Shown piece after piece: positions 9,042-16,601 of a stretch of 64,000 nucleotides of DNA (the first letter of the stretch is position 1; every line of letters starts with the position of its first letter). The stretch lies in contig PCBK01000082.1 in NCBI GenBank assembly GCA_002731275.1, forward strand, positions 1-64,000. The letters run 5' to 3'. Source of the stretch: Deltaproteobacteria bacterium (GTDB lineage: Bacteria; Myxococcota_C; UBA6777). Made by a program: the position numbers and the translations under genes. The notes beneath the pieces were generated by a model, which worked only from the letters and a program-made list of their open reading frames with translations, made no database searches and had not been told where the DNA came from.

Positions 9042-10034
9042 ATGCCTGCACATATATGGGCTTTGATCGCATTGTTGTTGGTGGTTTGTGTCTTTTTGTT
9101 CTGGCAATTTCAGGCCGCACGTGCCCAACTCGAAGACGCCAAGAAGAAACTCGACGAAGAGCGAGACTTTAGCCGCGCCTTGGAGAAGGAACTCAAGAAC
9201 AAAAAACAATCCACAGGCAAAGTGCAACGTGACGGAAAAGAAACGGCTCAAAAACTCAAGTCTAGCAAGCAGAAGCTCGCACAAGCTCGCAAACAGATCG
9301 AGTCACTCGAAGCGCGCGTTCAGGAGCTTCAAGAAGAGGAACCTGAGCTCGAAGCAGAAGTCCTCGAACTGCGTAGCCGTGTAAGAGAACTCGAAGCACT
9401 TCAACTTGGTTCTGAGAAAGAGCAAGTAGCACAAGAGAAAGCCCTGCGTGCCGAGTCTGCAAAGGTCAAGAGCAGCGCCAATCAAGAAGTTAACGCCATG
9501 AAAAAAGAGCTCGCTGAGCTCCAAAAAGAGGCGAAATCACTCCGTAATCGCAACAAAAAGCTGGAAAAGGACATCAAGCGCGAGAAGAAGCGTATCGGTG
9601 CCGAAAAGTCACAGCTCAAGCGTCTCAGTGTCCGCGCTGAAAACAACGACCACGCCTTCCGCGTGACGCAAAATGAACTCAAGCGTGCACACCGTCATAT
9701 TCGCGAAATGAACGAGCAACTCCAAAAGGAGCGCAGCGAGATCTTCGCGATGAAAGAACGTGTTGAGGCATTCCTTGCGAAGCAACAAGACACCAGCGAG
9801 AAAGAAGAGCTCAAAAAAGACCTCGACTCCGCTGTCGCAAACCAGTCTGAGATCGAAGAATTCAAAGAGTCACCAGAAGCATCCGATGAAGTCCTTGAGG
9901 CGCTCGTCGATGACGGATCCACAGATGATGAGGATGATGAAAGTAACCTCATTTCAGGTTCTTATGATGATGATGATGACGAGAAATCCACAGGTTCAGA
10001 CGAGAAATCCACAGGCTCAGACGAGACCAAGTGA
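9042..10034 (+). CDS. Membrane-anchored coiled-coil protein with acidic tail
   Basis: Start at ATG 9042, with GGAGG at 9031-9035. The 330-residue product has an N-terminal anchor (about 4-24, IWALIALLLVVCVFLFWQFQ), then about 230 residues of nearly unbroken heptad-like Glu/Lys/Leu sequence, a coiled coil with a long predicted rod. The C-terminal 55 residues are very acidic (DDDDD, EDDES) and end in two copies of DEKSTGS encoded by an exact-length 21-bp tandem repeat (9978-9998 and 9999-10019, one mismatch). Architecture suggests a structural or tethering protein at the inner membrane. No specific family is recognised. It follows the MoxR operon after a 270-base gap and may have its own promoter. 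Confidence 0.75.
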   Translation: MPAHIWALIALLLVVCVFLFWQFQAARAQLEDAKKKLDEERDFSRALEKELKNKKQSTGKVQRDGKETAQKLKSSKQKLAQARKQIESLEARVQELQEEEPELEAEVLELRSRVRELEALQLGSEKEQVAQEKALRAESAKVKSSANQEVNAMKKELAELQKEAKSLRNRNKKLEKDIKREKKRIGAEKSQLKRLSVRAENNDHAFRVTQNELKRAHRHIREMNEQLQKERSEIFAMKERVEAFLAKQQDTSEKEELKKDLDSAVANQSEIEEFKESPEASDEVLEALVDDGSTDDEDDESNLISGSYDDDDDEKSTGSDEKSTGSDETK

Positions 10035-10446
10035 TCCCACTCGGCCATCCCCACTTTCCTCTTTCGTTTGCTCCCCTCCTCTGTCATCACTTTTGAAAGA
10101 CAAACTTCTATAAAAACATTCCCCCCTTTGTCTCTTTGGCGTGCTTTCACACCATTTTGCACATGTGGTATATGCTCCCTTCCGCCAACATTTCCGTTTT
10201 GTATCGTTCCCTGACCCAACCAAGAGTTGGAGTTTTGTGCTGGGAAGAGTCCATCGGAAGGGGTTCTTGTGTGCTTTTTGGGGCGTTTGTGGTCGTTTTT
10301 GTGAAGGTTTGTCTTTTCTTTTGGTGACAGTGTGTCTATGTTGGTGTGGAAAAACTTCCTACGGGCCGGTGGAAGGAAAAAAAACAATGAAATAGGGTTG
10401 TTGATGGAGTTCTCTGCGGGCCTTATCCGAGACAAAGGTGTAATCG
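10035..10446. other. Intergenic region
   Basis: About 410 bases between the coiled-coil gene and the cobalamin adenosyltransferase gene. No gene or strong hairpin is visible. The composition is T/G-rich on the + strand from about 10240 (for example gttttt, tttgtctttt). It probably contains the promoter of the downstream gene, but I cannot assign it. Confidence 0.35.
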
Positions 10447-11022
10447 ATGAAAATATATACGAAAAAAGGTGATAAAGGCGAGACTGGCTTATTGGGGAAT
10501 GTGCGTGTGAGCAAAGCCCATATTCGTGTGGATGCTTACGGTCATGTTGATGAGTTGGTCAGTGTGATGGGGCTCGTGCGTAGTATGACAGAGGATCAGC
10601 AGCTCTCCGACATCTTGGGTTCGATCCAGCTGGAGCTCTTCTTTTTGAGCTCTGAGTTGGCGACACCTCCTGGGCGTGATGTGATGGGAGAGGTTGTTGA
10701 AGCTGAGAGCATCGAGTTTATGGAGCAGGAAATCGATCGCTGTGATGAAGAACTGCCTCCACTCAAATCCTTTATCCTGCCTGGCGGTTCTGTCGTTGCG
10801 TCCTATCTTCAATTGGCCCGTACTGTGTGTCGTAGGGCTGAGCGTTCCGTTGTGCATCTGGCGGCTGAAGAGTCAGTCCGCCCTCTCCTCGTCCAGTATC
10901 TCAATCGTTTGAGTGATTTGTTGTTTGCGCTTGGGCGGCGTGTGAATTTCCGCGAGGGGATCGAAGACGTCAAGGTCTCCGACCTTCGTGAAAAGCGTCT
11001 GCAGGCTTCTGTCGAGAAGTAG
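10447..11022 (+). CDS. ATP:cob(I)alamin adenosyltransferase, PduO type
   Basis: A 191-residue cytoplasmic enzyme that transfers the adenosyl group of ATP to cob(I)alamin to form coenzyme B12. The N-terminal ATP-binding signature TKKGDKGETGLLG (residues 4-16), then RVDAYGHVDELVS (28-40), the FILPGGS segment and the helix CRRAERS near 145 are hallmarks of the PduO/MMAB trimeric family, and the length is normal. It is not in a cobalamin operon here; the next gene is a DHFR-like reductase 100 bases downstream. Likely serves cobalamin-dependent enzymes encoded elsewhere. Confidence 0.95.
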   Translation: MKIYTKKGDKGETGLLGNVRVSKAHIRVDAYGHVDELVSVMGLVRSMTEDQQLSDILGSIQLELFFLSSELATPPGRDVMGEVVEAESIEFMEQEIDRCDEELPPLKSFILPGGSVVASYLQLARTVCRRAERSVVHLAAEESVRPLLVQYLNRLSDLLFALGRRVNFREGIEDVKVSDLREKRLQASVEK

Positions 11023-11121
11023 CCAAACAGTGTTCTCTTGTGCTCCCTCGGTAGTGGCGAAGAGATCGGGTGTACAGAGCTAATATCTTACGTGCAAAAA
11101 CAGTCTTTTTGGGAGGAGAGC

Positions 11122-11661
11122 ATGGCGAATTACGTGTACATCGCGACGAGCTTGGATGGGTATATCGCGACAAAAGATGGTGGGATTGAGTGGCTGCATA
11201 CGTTGCCCAACCCAGAGCAGAGTGATTACGGATATGCCGATTTTATGGAGGGGATCGATGCGCTCGTGATGGGTCGTCAGACGTATGAGAAGGTCTTGTC
11301 ATTCGACGAGTGGCCTTACACAAAGCCCGTCTTTGTGCTCAGTCGTACGTTGAAGGAGGTTCCTGCGGCCTTGGAGGGTAAGGTCGAGTTTGTCGAAGGA
11401 GAGCTTCGAGAATTGGTGGATGGGTGCAGACAGAGGGGATACAATCATCTGTATATTGACGGTGGCAAAGTCATTCAAGGGTTTTTGGAGGAGGACTTGA
11501 TTGATGAGTTGATTGTCACACGTGTTCCGATCTTGTTGGGGAGTGGGATTCCTTTGTTTGGGGAGCTGTCACGACAGATGACGTGGAAACATGTCAACAC
11601 AACTGTTTACAACGATATGCTCGTGAAAAGTCACTATACCCGCCACCAACGTAAAGCGTAG
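11122..11661 (+). CDS. Dihydrofolate reductase-family (RibD C-terminal-like) protein
   Basis: ATG 11122 is preceded by gggaggagag, which fixes the start. The 179-residue product opens with YIATSLDGYIATKDGGIEWL, contains the NADPH-binding strand ALVMGRQTYEKV and the VFVLSRT segment, then YIDGGKVIQGFL and GIPLFGEL. This is the pattern of the YyaP/RibD-C branch of the DHFR superfamily. True folate reduction is not proven: many members are uncharacterised NADPH oxidoreductases. Probably transcribed with or shortly after the adenosyltransferase gene. Confidence 0.88.
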   Translation: MANYVYIATSLDGYIATKDGGIEWLHTLPNPEQSDYGYADFMEGIDALVMGRQTYEKVLSFDEWPYTKPVFVLSRTLKEVPAALEGKVEFVEGELRELVDGCRQRGYNHLYIDGGKVIQGFLEEDLIDELIVTRVPILLGSGIPLFGELSRQMTWKHVNTTVYNDMLVKSHYTRHQRKA

Positions 11662-11675
11662 GAGCTTCCTCTCAG

Positions 11676-11776
11676 CAACGCAAGGCGTTGCATCCCCCTT
11701 TCACCAACGCAAAGCGTTGGATCTTCCTTGAAAACCTATCGGTTTTCTTGGATAGAATGGCTGATGACAGCCATTC
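11676..11776. repeat. Cluster of four consecutive short hairpins
   Basis: Immediately after the reductase gene lie four perfect stem-loops in about 100 bases: 11676-11690 (caacgc/gcgttg, loop aag), 11704-11720 (ccaacgc/gcgttgg, loop aaa), 11730-11747 (gaaaacc/ggttttc, loop tatc) and 11755-11776 (gaatggctg/cagccattc, loop atga). The first two share their core sequence. None is followed by a good T-run, so they are not ordinary intrinsic terminators. They resemble the hairpin arrays at 17.4 kb and elsewhere in this window. Confidence 0.7.
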
Positions 11777-12053
11777 TGGACGGATGCATTGAGGGATTTG
11801 ATTACAAAGAGGAAATGGGATGATTGTTGTTTGCATGGGTTTTTGAGAAAAGAAGAGAAGTTTGGAGTATGGCTGCGCGAACATACATCAATGTTCATTT
11901 TAGGGGGAGGTTCGCGATTTTTGTTATGAGCGGTTGTTAGGGGTGCTACACATAGGTGAATCACATCGAGCAAAAGAGTGGGAGGTACATTTTGGAGGGT
12001 TCGCGAAAGTCTTTTTATTTCTGTTGATTTTCTGTATAGTTCGGATGTCCGCA
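11777..12053. other. AT-richer flank of the CRISPR array, possible leader
   Basis: No gene is visible. The last 60 bases before the first repeat are A/T-rich (ctttttatttctgttgattt), as CRISPR leaders often are. The degenerate repeat lies at the opposite end of the array, which also points to this side as the leader. Leader identity is inferred, since there is no family to compare with. Confidence 0.4.
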
Positions 12054-12237
12054 GTTGCACCCGTCTTTATCGGCGGGTGAGAGTTGAAACACAATATCGC
12101 CAACTCAGTCATCATGTTGGATGAGGTTGCACCCGTCTTTATCGGCGGGTGAGAGTTGAAACGTGAACCGCTTTTTGAGAAGGCACAACAAGAAGGCTGG
12201 GTTACATCCGTCTTTATCGGCGGGTGAGAGTTGAAGC
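12054..12237 (+). CRISPR. Orphan CRISPR mini-array, 3 repeats and 2 spacers
   Basis: Three 37-base repeats lie at 12054-12090, 12126-12162 and 12201-12237, separated by spacers of 35 (12091-12125) and 38 bases (12163-12200). Repeats 1 and 2 are identical; repeat 3 has three substitutions (positions 4, 7 and 36). Each repeat begins gttgcacccgtc and ends gagagttgaaac, with an internal stem cacccg/cgggtg. The GTTGAAAC end resembles the 5' handle of type I and III crRNAs and, with the degenerate last repeat on the right, indicates transcription left to right. No cas gene occurs in the window, so the array is orphan or served in trans. Confidence 0.87.
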
Positions 12238-12393
12238 TTCCAACGTTGAGCAAGCAGGATAAGAGAGCCCTCCTATCCAAATAGGAGCGGAGCGACTCAA
12301 ATGTTTGGGAAAGCAAGCGAAGCGCGCTTGGGTCTTTTGAAAAGACCCGATAGTTGTGCTGGGTCTTCTCCTCTCCGTCTTCTAATGACCCAC
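12238..12393. repeat. Hairpins downstream of the CRISPR array
   Basis: This non-coding piece carries three further stem-loops: 12270-12287 (ctcctat/ataggag, loop ccaa), 12314-12330 (caagcg/cgcttg, containing the very stable GCGAAGC core at 12317-12323) and 12330-12348 (gggtctttt/aaaagaccc around one central base). The last repeats the motif gggtcttttgaaaagaccc, and a partial copy gggtcttctc occurs at 12361. They belong by style to the hairpin clusters seen in other intergenic regions of this window. Confidence 0.6.
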
Positions 12394-12426
12394 AAAAAAA
12401 ATGGGCATGCCATACGACATGCCCAT
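12394..12426 (-). terminator. Rho-independent terminator (leftward)
   Basis: Read on the minus strand, a 9-bp stem atgggcatg/catgcccat (12418-12426 with 12401-12409) with an 8-base loop is followed by a run of eight T (A-run on + at 12394-12401). This is a textbook intrinsic terminator. The stop codon TGA of the leftward reading frame ending at 12427 directly touches the stem, which supports that short frame as a real gene. Confidence 0.85.
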
Positions 12427-12672
12427 TCAAGATAACGACTTTTCCATGCAAAAGGAGTTCGACCGGAACTTTGCTCTCAACAAGTTCGGACTCACTATTT
12501 GCCCCACCGTAAAAGCAAACAACATACCAACAACGCCGATGATGATAAACAAACGGTAAAGGTGTATAAGTGTAAGAAAAACAAAGTATCCCACCTGCGC
12601 AGCCCATACAAACACACCTCTTCGATCGAATAACATTCTAGCATCGTTGAAAATGATACTAGACAGCCCCAT
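12427..12672 (-). CDS. Putative small two-helix membrane protein
   Basis: An 81-residue leftward frame (start ATG 12672; ATG 12636 is an alternative giving 69 residues) with two adjacent hydrophobic segments, VFVWAAQVGYFVFLTLIHLY and LFIIIGVVGMLFAFTVGQIV, and a basic tail. No clear ribosome site precedes either start, which lowers confidence. In favour: membrane-protein composition, a stop codon abutting a strong leftward terminator, and divergent placement from the lipoprotein gene starting at 12746. No family recognised. Confidence 0.45.
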   Translation of the reverse strand: MGLSSIIFNDARMLFDRRGVFVWAAQVGYFVFLTLIHLYRLFIIIGVVGMLFAFTVGQIVSPNLLRAKFRSNSFCMEKSLS

Positions 12673-12745
12673 CGCGTATTGTCTGGTAATGACCTCCGTG
12701 CTACGCTCACCCTCCAACCCCAAACCTGAGAAAAGGACACGAACG

Positions 12746-13729
12746 GTGAAGAAACGATTTGGTGTGTATATTCTGCTGCTGTCGGCCGGGCTCTTGAGCG
12801 CCTGTCCAACACCTTCCACAAATAACGAACAAACCAGCGCTGACGCTGGCATGACAGAGCGCACACCCCCTCCCGAATTACCACCACCAGAAAACCCCAT
12901 CGGAAAACAAGACCAACCCGAATTGATCGATGATGGCTTCGTGTTCACAGAAGGTCCACTCTGGGACGCCAAGAACAAAATCGTCTACTTCTCCGATCTG
13001 ATCGGAAACACCCTCTACAAAATGACACTCGGCGATCCCGTCGATATTCAAAAGGTCCGCGGTGAAACACAACTGGGCAATGGCCTCGCGCTCGATGCAA
13101 AAGGTCGCATCGTCACATGTGAACGCATCACCAGACGTCTCTCCGTCATGGAATCCGATGGAACTGTCAACACACTCGTCGATAAATACGAAGGAAAGCT
13201 GCTCAACGGACCCAACGATATCACTGTCCATAGTGACGGCGCGATCTACTTTACAGATCCTCCCTACGCCCTCTCCGATGACAAAAAAGAGCTCGACTTT
13301 AACGGTGTGTTCAGACTCGCTCCCGATGGCAAGACCCTCACGGCACTGTGGAAAGGTGAAGCCAAAACACTCCCCAATGGCATCATCCTCTCACCCTATG
13401 ACCAAAAGCTCTACTTCGCTGACGCCGCCAATGACGTGATCTGGGTCGGAACACTCAAGGCTGATGGTGGGATCGAGACTCCTAAGAAATTCGTCGACAC
13501 AGGAGAAGGCCCAGATGGCCTCGCGATGGACGCCAATGGCAATCTCTACGTCGCGACAAAAGCAGGTGTGGAAGTGTATTCAAGGGAAGGTCAAAAGTGG
13601 GGAGTCATCACGATCCCTAAACACCCGGCCAATATGACCTTTATCGGTGAAGATCGTAAAACTCTTCTGGTGGCAGCGCGCCCAGCACTCTATCAAATCA
13701 AAAACATGCCCATCGCTGGCGTCCATTAA
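12746..13729 (+). CDS. SMP-30/gluconolactonase-like lipoprotein
   Basis: GTG 12746 is chosen because it gives a proper lipoprotein signal (KKRFGVYILLLSAGLLSAC, lipobox LSAC) behind an aaagga site. After a Pro-rich linker the chain is a six-bladed SMP-30/gluconolactonase propeller: VFTEGPLWD (metal Glu), LNGPNDITVHSDGAIYFTDP (metal Asn), LPNGIILSPYDQKLYFADA, and GEGPDGLAMDANGNLYVAT (catalytic/metal Asp). All expected ligands are present, so hydrolysis of a lactone or ester is plausible; the substrate is unknown. Mature protein would be lipid-anchored in the envelope. Its last 4 bases overlap the stop of the convergent PDZ gene. Confidence 0.88.
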   Translation: MKKRFGVYILLLSAGLLSACPTPSTNNEQTSADAGMTERTPPPELPPPENPIGKQDQPELIDDGFVFTEGPLWDAKNKIVYFSDLIGNTLYKMTLGDPVDIQKVRGETQLGNGLALDAKGRIVTCERITRRLSVMESDGTVNTLVDKYEGKLLNGPNDITVHSDGAIYFTDPPYALSDDKKELDFNGVFRLAPDGKTLTALWKGEAKTLPNGIILSPYDQKLYFADAANDVIWVGTLKADGGIETPKKFVDTGEGPDGLAMDANGNLYVATKAGVEVYSREGQKWGVITIPKHPANMTFIGEDRKTLLVAARPALYQIKNMPIAGVH

Positions 13730-14772
13730 CGAATCGTGCCCCTGCTCGTTGGTTTGGTCGTGGCTTTTGTGCTAGGAGGATACGCGGCTTGGTAGGCCTT
13801 CAACGAGAATGCGATGACGAGGGTGAACACCAACCCCCTACGTTTGATCTTGCACTTCCACAGCTTGGCTTTCAAAGCGTGCTCATAAGCGTTAAGAGCT
13901 TGTTGTGGCGAGAACATCGTGTGTCCGTTGATTGAGAGCAATATATCACCATCTCTACCACCGACCCTCTCAAAGAATGACCCCTTTTTGATGCCATAAA
14001 ACTTGAATCCTACCGCTCTTCCTCTGTGGAAATACGGGACAACCCTCGCCCCTCCTGCAAGCTCAATGAGATCCTCTGCCAAGCGTGACGCTGTTAGTGA
14101 CGAAGGAAGAAGGTAGTGGTGTTCCTTGAGCTTTTTGATCTTCCGTGCCTGGTAAGACAAACTTGTCTTGTACAAATTCGGAAGGAAGCGACGAACAGAA
14201 GGCTTTGATGTCGCTCTACGCTCTTTCAGAGCGATATGGGGATTCTCCCGACATCCCAAAAAAGAACCTCCATCTTTTGACCTTGTGTGCAACCTAATCA
14301 CATACTTGTAAATACGATCTTTGCGAATAATTCGTGCGTTCAGGATTCGCGTATAAGGTAGCTTTTTGTACAACACAAGGGCCTGTTCTATGGTGAGCTT
14401 CTTTCCATTGATAGAGTGCAAGATATCCCCATGCTTCAGGCCAAGCCACGCGTAGAACGAACCCTTCTTTACCCAAAGAAATCGAATCCCCTGTATCTGT
14501 CCACCTGAACGATGTGGCACAATCCTCGCGCTCATCGCATACGCCGTGGGATTCTTCATGAAGCGTGCGAGGAACAACCTGCTGACTTCGGCGTGACATA
14601 GGTACACATTTTGGGCCTTCTTGGCCTGCTTTGTCGTCGGTTGAGAGGTCGGTGAGGCTGCCCATGTGGTATTTCCCCATACACAAACGCTGATAAGGGC
14701 GAACCAGTACATCCCCTTCTTCAACTCGATTCTTCGAGTGTGTCGGATTGAATCACTCATCCACTTCTCCAT
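13726..14772 (-). CDS. Secreted protein with two PDZ-like (GspC-type) domains
   Basis: A 348-residue leftward product; ATG 14772 is used, with ATG 14760 (behind ggagaag) equally possible. A hydrophobic segment YWFALISVCVWGNTTWA serves as signal peptide or anchor, followed by a SPTSQPTTKQ linker. Two PDZ-like modules follow, each with an arginine/hydrophobic opening and the GDI(L)xSINGxxxxxxxQAL pattern: HGDILHSINGKKLTIEQAL (about 150) and DGDILLSINGHTMFSPQQAL (about 295). This arrangement resembles the PDZ domain of type II secretion GspC, duplicated, but no secretion genes are nearby. Periplasmic partner binding is inferred. Confidence 0.75.
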   Translation of the reverse strand: MEKWMSDSIRHTRRIELKKGMYWFALISVCVWGNTTWAASPTSQPTTKQAKKAQNVYLCHAEVSRLFLARFMKNPTAYAMSARIVPHRSGGQIQGIRFLWVKKGSFYAWLGLKHGDILHSINGKKLTIEQALVLYKKLPYTRILNARIIRKDRIYKYVIRLHTRSKDGGSFLGCRENPHIALKERRATSKPSVRRFLPNLYKTSLSYQARKIKKLKEHHYLLPSSLTASRLAEDLIELAGGARVVPYFHRGRAVGFKFYGIKKGSFFERVGGRDGDILLSINGHTMFSPQQALNAYEHALKAKLWKCKIKRRGLVFTLVIAFSLKAYQAAYPPSTKATTKPTSRGTIR

Positions 14773-14966
14773 CTCTTTTTAAGGTGGCTGACTTTTCGAT
14801 TGTACAACCATAACAGGGGGCATACCTATTCCAAAACAACCCAAACACAAAAAATCAGAAAACATTGTATGGGAGGCTGTTGGATGAAAAGCCAAAGGCA
14901 ATGGTTGTTTGAGGTGGAGAGAGCGTTGATGGAGTGAGGGGAGACGTTCTCGTGTGAAGAGAGCTG
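14773..14966. other. Short intergenic gap
   Basis: Both flanking genes run leftward. The gap holds no gene and no strong terminator hairpin. It likely contains the promoter of the PDZ gene. Confidence 0.3.
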
Positions 14967-16601
14967 TTATTCAGTGGGGATATTGATGCGCAAGACACGT
15001 CCTTTGAGATCGATGAAGTAGATGCGTTCATCAGGGCCAACTGTCAAACCACCGACATGACCGCCACCCAACTCAGTGTCGAGAGAGTTGAGTTTTTCGC
15101 CTTTGAGGTTGTATGCGTACAAGATCCCTGTTTCGTAGTCTCCAACGTACAAGACACCTTTATGAAGGGCCAATCCTGAGGGCTTCTTCAGCTCTCCACC
15201 GGGCTTGACGATCTCTTCAATTTTCACACCTTTGTACTCATCCAAGATCCCATCGCCAGGGAATGAGCGCAGTCTCTGTGTGCTCGTTGCGGCTTCGACA
15301 TTCACACGGATGACACGTCCATTACCTGTATCTGCGATGTAGAGCCACTTCGAATCTTTGTCATAGACGAGGTTACTCGGTACACCCTCGACGCGTTTCA
15401 GGGAGACTTCAGAGTATCGGCGCTTTACGCCGTCTGTGTGGTCGTCGCCTCCGGGAACATGGGGTTCTTTGAAGTCATACCAGTCAAGTGTGCTGTTGTA
15501 ACCGTTAAACGCGAAGTACGTGCTGTCTCCTGTCCCCGCGATCCCCATACATTGGGGGGTGCTGTGGAGCATATCGAGGTGCCCTTTGGAGATGTCTGTG
15601 TATCTGTCCATGAAGGCTGTATCCGCAGACCACCACACTGGCCCCATGAAGTTGTTGGGGGGGCGCAAACCAGCGTAGGTATTTCTGCTGTCGCCACATG
15701 TCGCCATCGTCTTTGTGCTCCCGAAGGAGATCGCTTGTACCTCTTCCATGAAGTGTTGGGAAAGATCTCTGTAGGTCTTGCGCTTGGATGCAAAGTCGGT
15801 CCCATCGAACAATACGAGGAGTGTATCTGAGCCCGCTGCGACGACCCACAACTCGTTCTTCTTTTCGGGGTGAAAGGAGAGGTCTGTTGGGCGGAACAAG
15901 CCCTTCTCAAGAGTGGTCCAGCCGAAGACGCTCTTCCCTTCTTTGTTCTTCCAACCGAGCAAACCACCTGGTCCAAGGACACACTTGTTGCTGCCTGTGT
16001 CGCAACTGTTGGTGATACAATCGGCGTCCTTTTGGCAAACTGCGCCGCGAGCACACTTATCACAGCTCCCGCCACAATCAACACCACCTTCGTCACCATT
16101 TTGCTTGCCATCCTGACAGGTCGGTGCTGCACATACCCCTTCTTTGCAACTCTTCGAATCACAGTCGTCATCACCACAACATGTCGAACCTTCTTTTCCA
16201 TCGCCTTTACAAGCGACATCAACCTGTTCAGTGAAGGTCTTCTCGCCCACGTCGCTCTTGACTGAGAAGGTCAACTCCCACTTCCCAGGTTTTGGGAATG
16301 TGACGCCCTCTGCGACGTATTGTCCGCCACTTTCGTCTTTAAATGTCACTTCACTGAGTGTCTCTTCGCCCATCTTTCCAGTCATACGGACATCTGCACC
16401 CTCTACGTTCTCTTTATCGACGGTTTGCAATGTGACTGAGATCTTGACACTTTCGTTTGCACCGGGCTGTGAAGGCTCAAATGAGGCCTTGAGAGACAAC
16501 TCCTTGGGTGTCTTGGTCTCGGGCCCTCCCGAGCAATTGAATCCAACAAAGGCACAACACAACAAAACCAAACAAATGATTCGACGAATAGGGTGTTTCA
16601 T
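14967..16601 (-). CDS. Cysteine-rich lipoprotein with NHL-like propeller
   Basis: ATG 16601 is chosen: aaggat lies 7 bases upstream and the chain begins with a signal peptide (MKHPIRRIICLVLLCCAFVG) ending at FNC, an atypical lipobox. Residues 30-150 form an Ig-like beta domain (FEPSQPGANESVKISVTL). A short cysteine-rich segment follows (CCGDDDCDSKSC, NGDEGGVDCGGSCDKC), of a type common in myxobacterial secreted proteins. The C-terminal 330 residues are an NHL/six-bladed propeller (FRPTDLSFHPEKKNELWV, YIADTGNGRVIRVN, KKPSGLALHKGVLYVGDYETG). The protein probably sits on the outer membrane; ligand unknown. Total 544 residues. Confidence 0.82.
   Translation of the reverse strand: MKHPIRRIICLVLLCCAFVGFNCSGGPETKTPKELSLKASFEPSQPGANESVKISVTLQTVDKENVEGADVRMTGKMGEETLSEVTFKDESGGQYVAEGVTFPKPGKWELTFSVKSDVGEKTFTEQVDVACKGDGKEGSTCCGDDDCDSKSCKEGVCAAPTCQDGKQNGDEGGVDCGGSCDKCARGAVCQKDADCITNSCDTGSNKCVLGPGGLLGWKNKEGKSVFGWTTLEKGLFRPTDLSFHPEKKNELWVVAAGSDTLLVLFDGTDFASKRKTYRDLSQHFMEEVQAISFGSTKTMATCGDSRNTYAGLRPPNNFMGPVWWSADTAFMDRYTDISKGHLDMLHSTPQCMGIAGTGDSTYFAFNGYNSTLDWYDFKEPHVPGGDDHTDGVKRRYSEVSLKRVEGVPSNLVYDKDSKWLYIADTGNGRVIRVNVEAATSTQRLRSFPGDGILDEYKGVKIEEIVKPGGELKKPSGLALHKGVLYVGDYETGILYAYNLKGEKLNSLDTELGGGHVGGLTVGPDERIYFIDLKGRVLRINIPTE

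Noticed and set aside
11924-12607. Leftward frame across the CRISPR repeats
   Set aside because: Its apparent protein repeat (FNSHPPIKTGAT) is only the translated CRISPR repeat. No start site or domain.
15425-16222. Leftward frame of 265 codons
   Set aside because: Alternative frame within the Cys-rich/NHL lipoprotein gene; low-complexity Arg/Thr composition.
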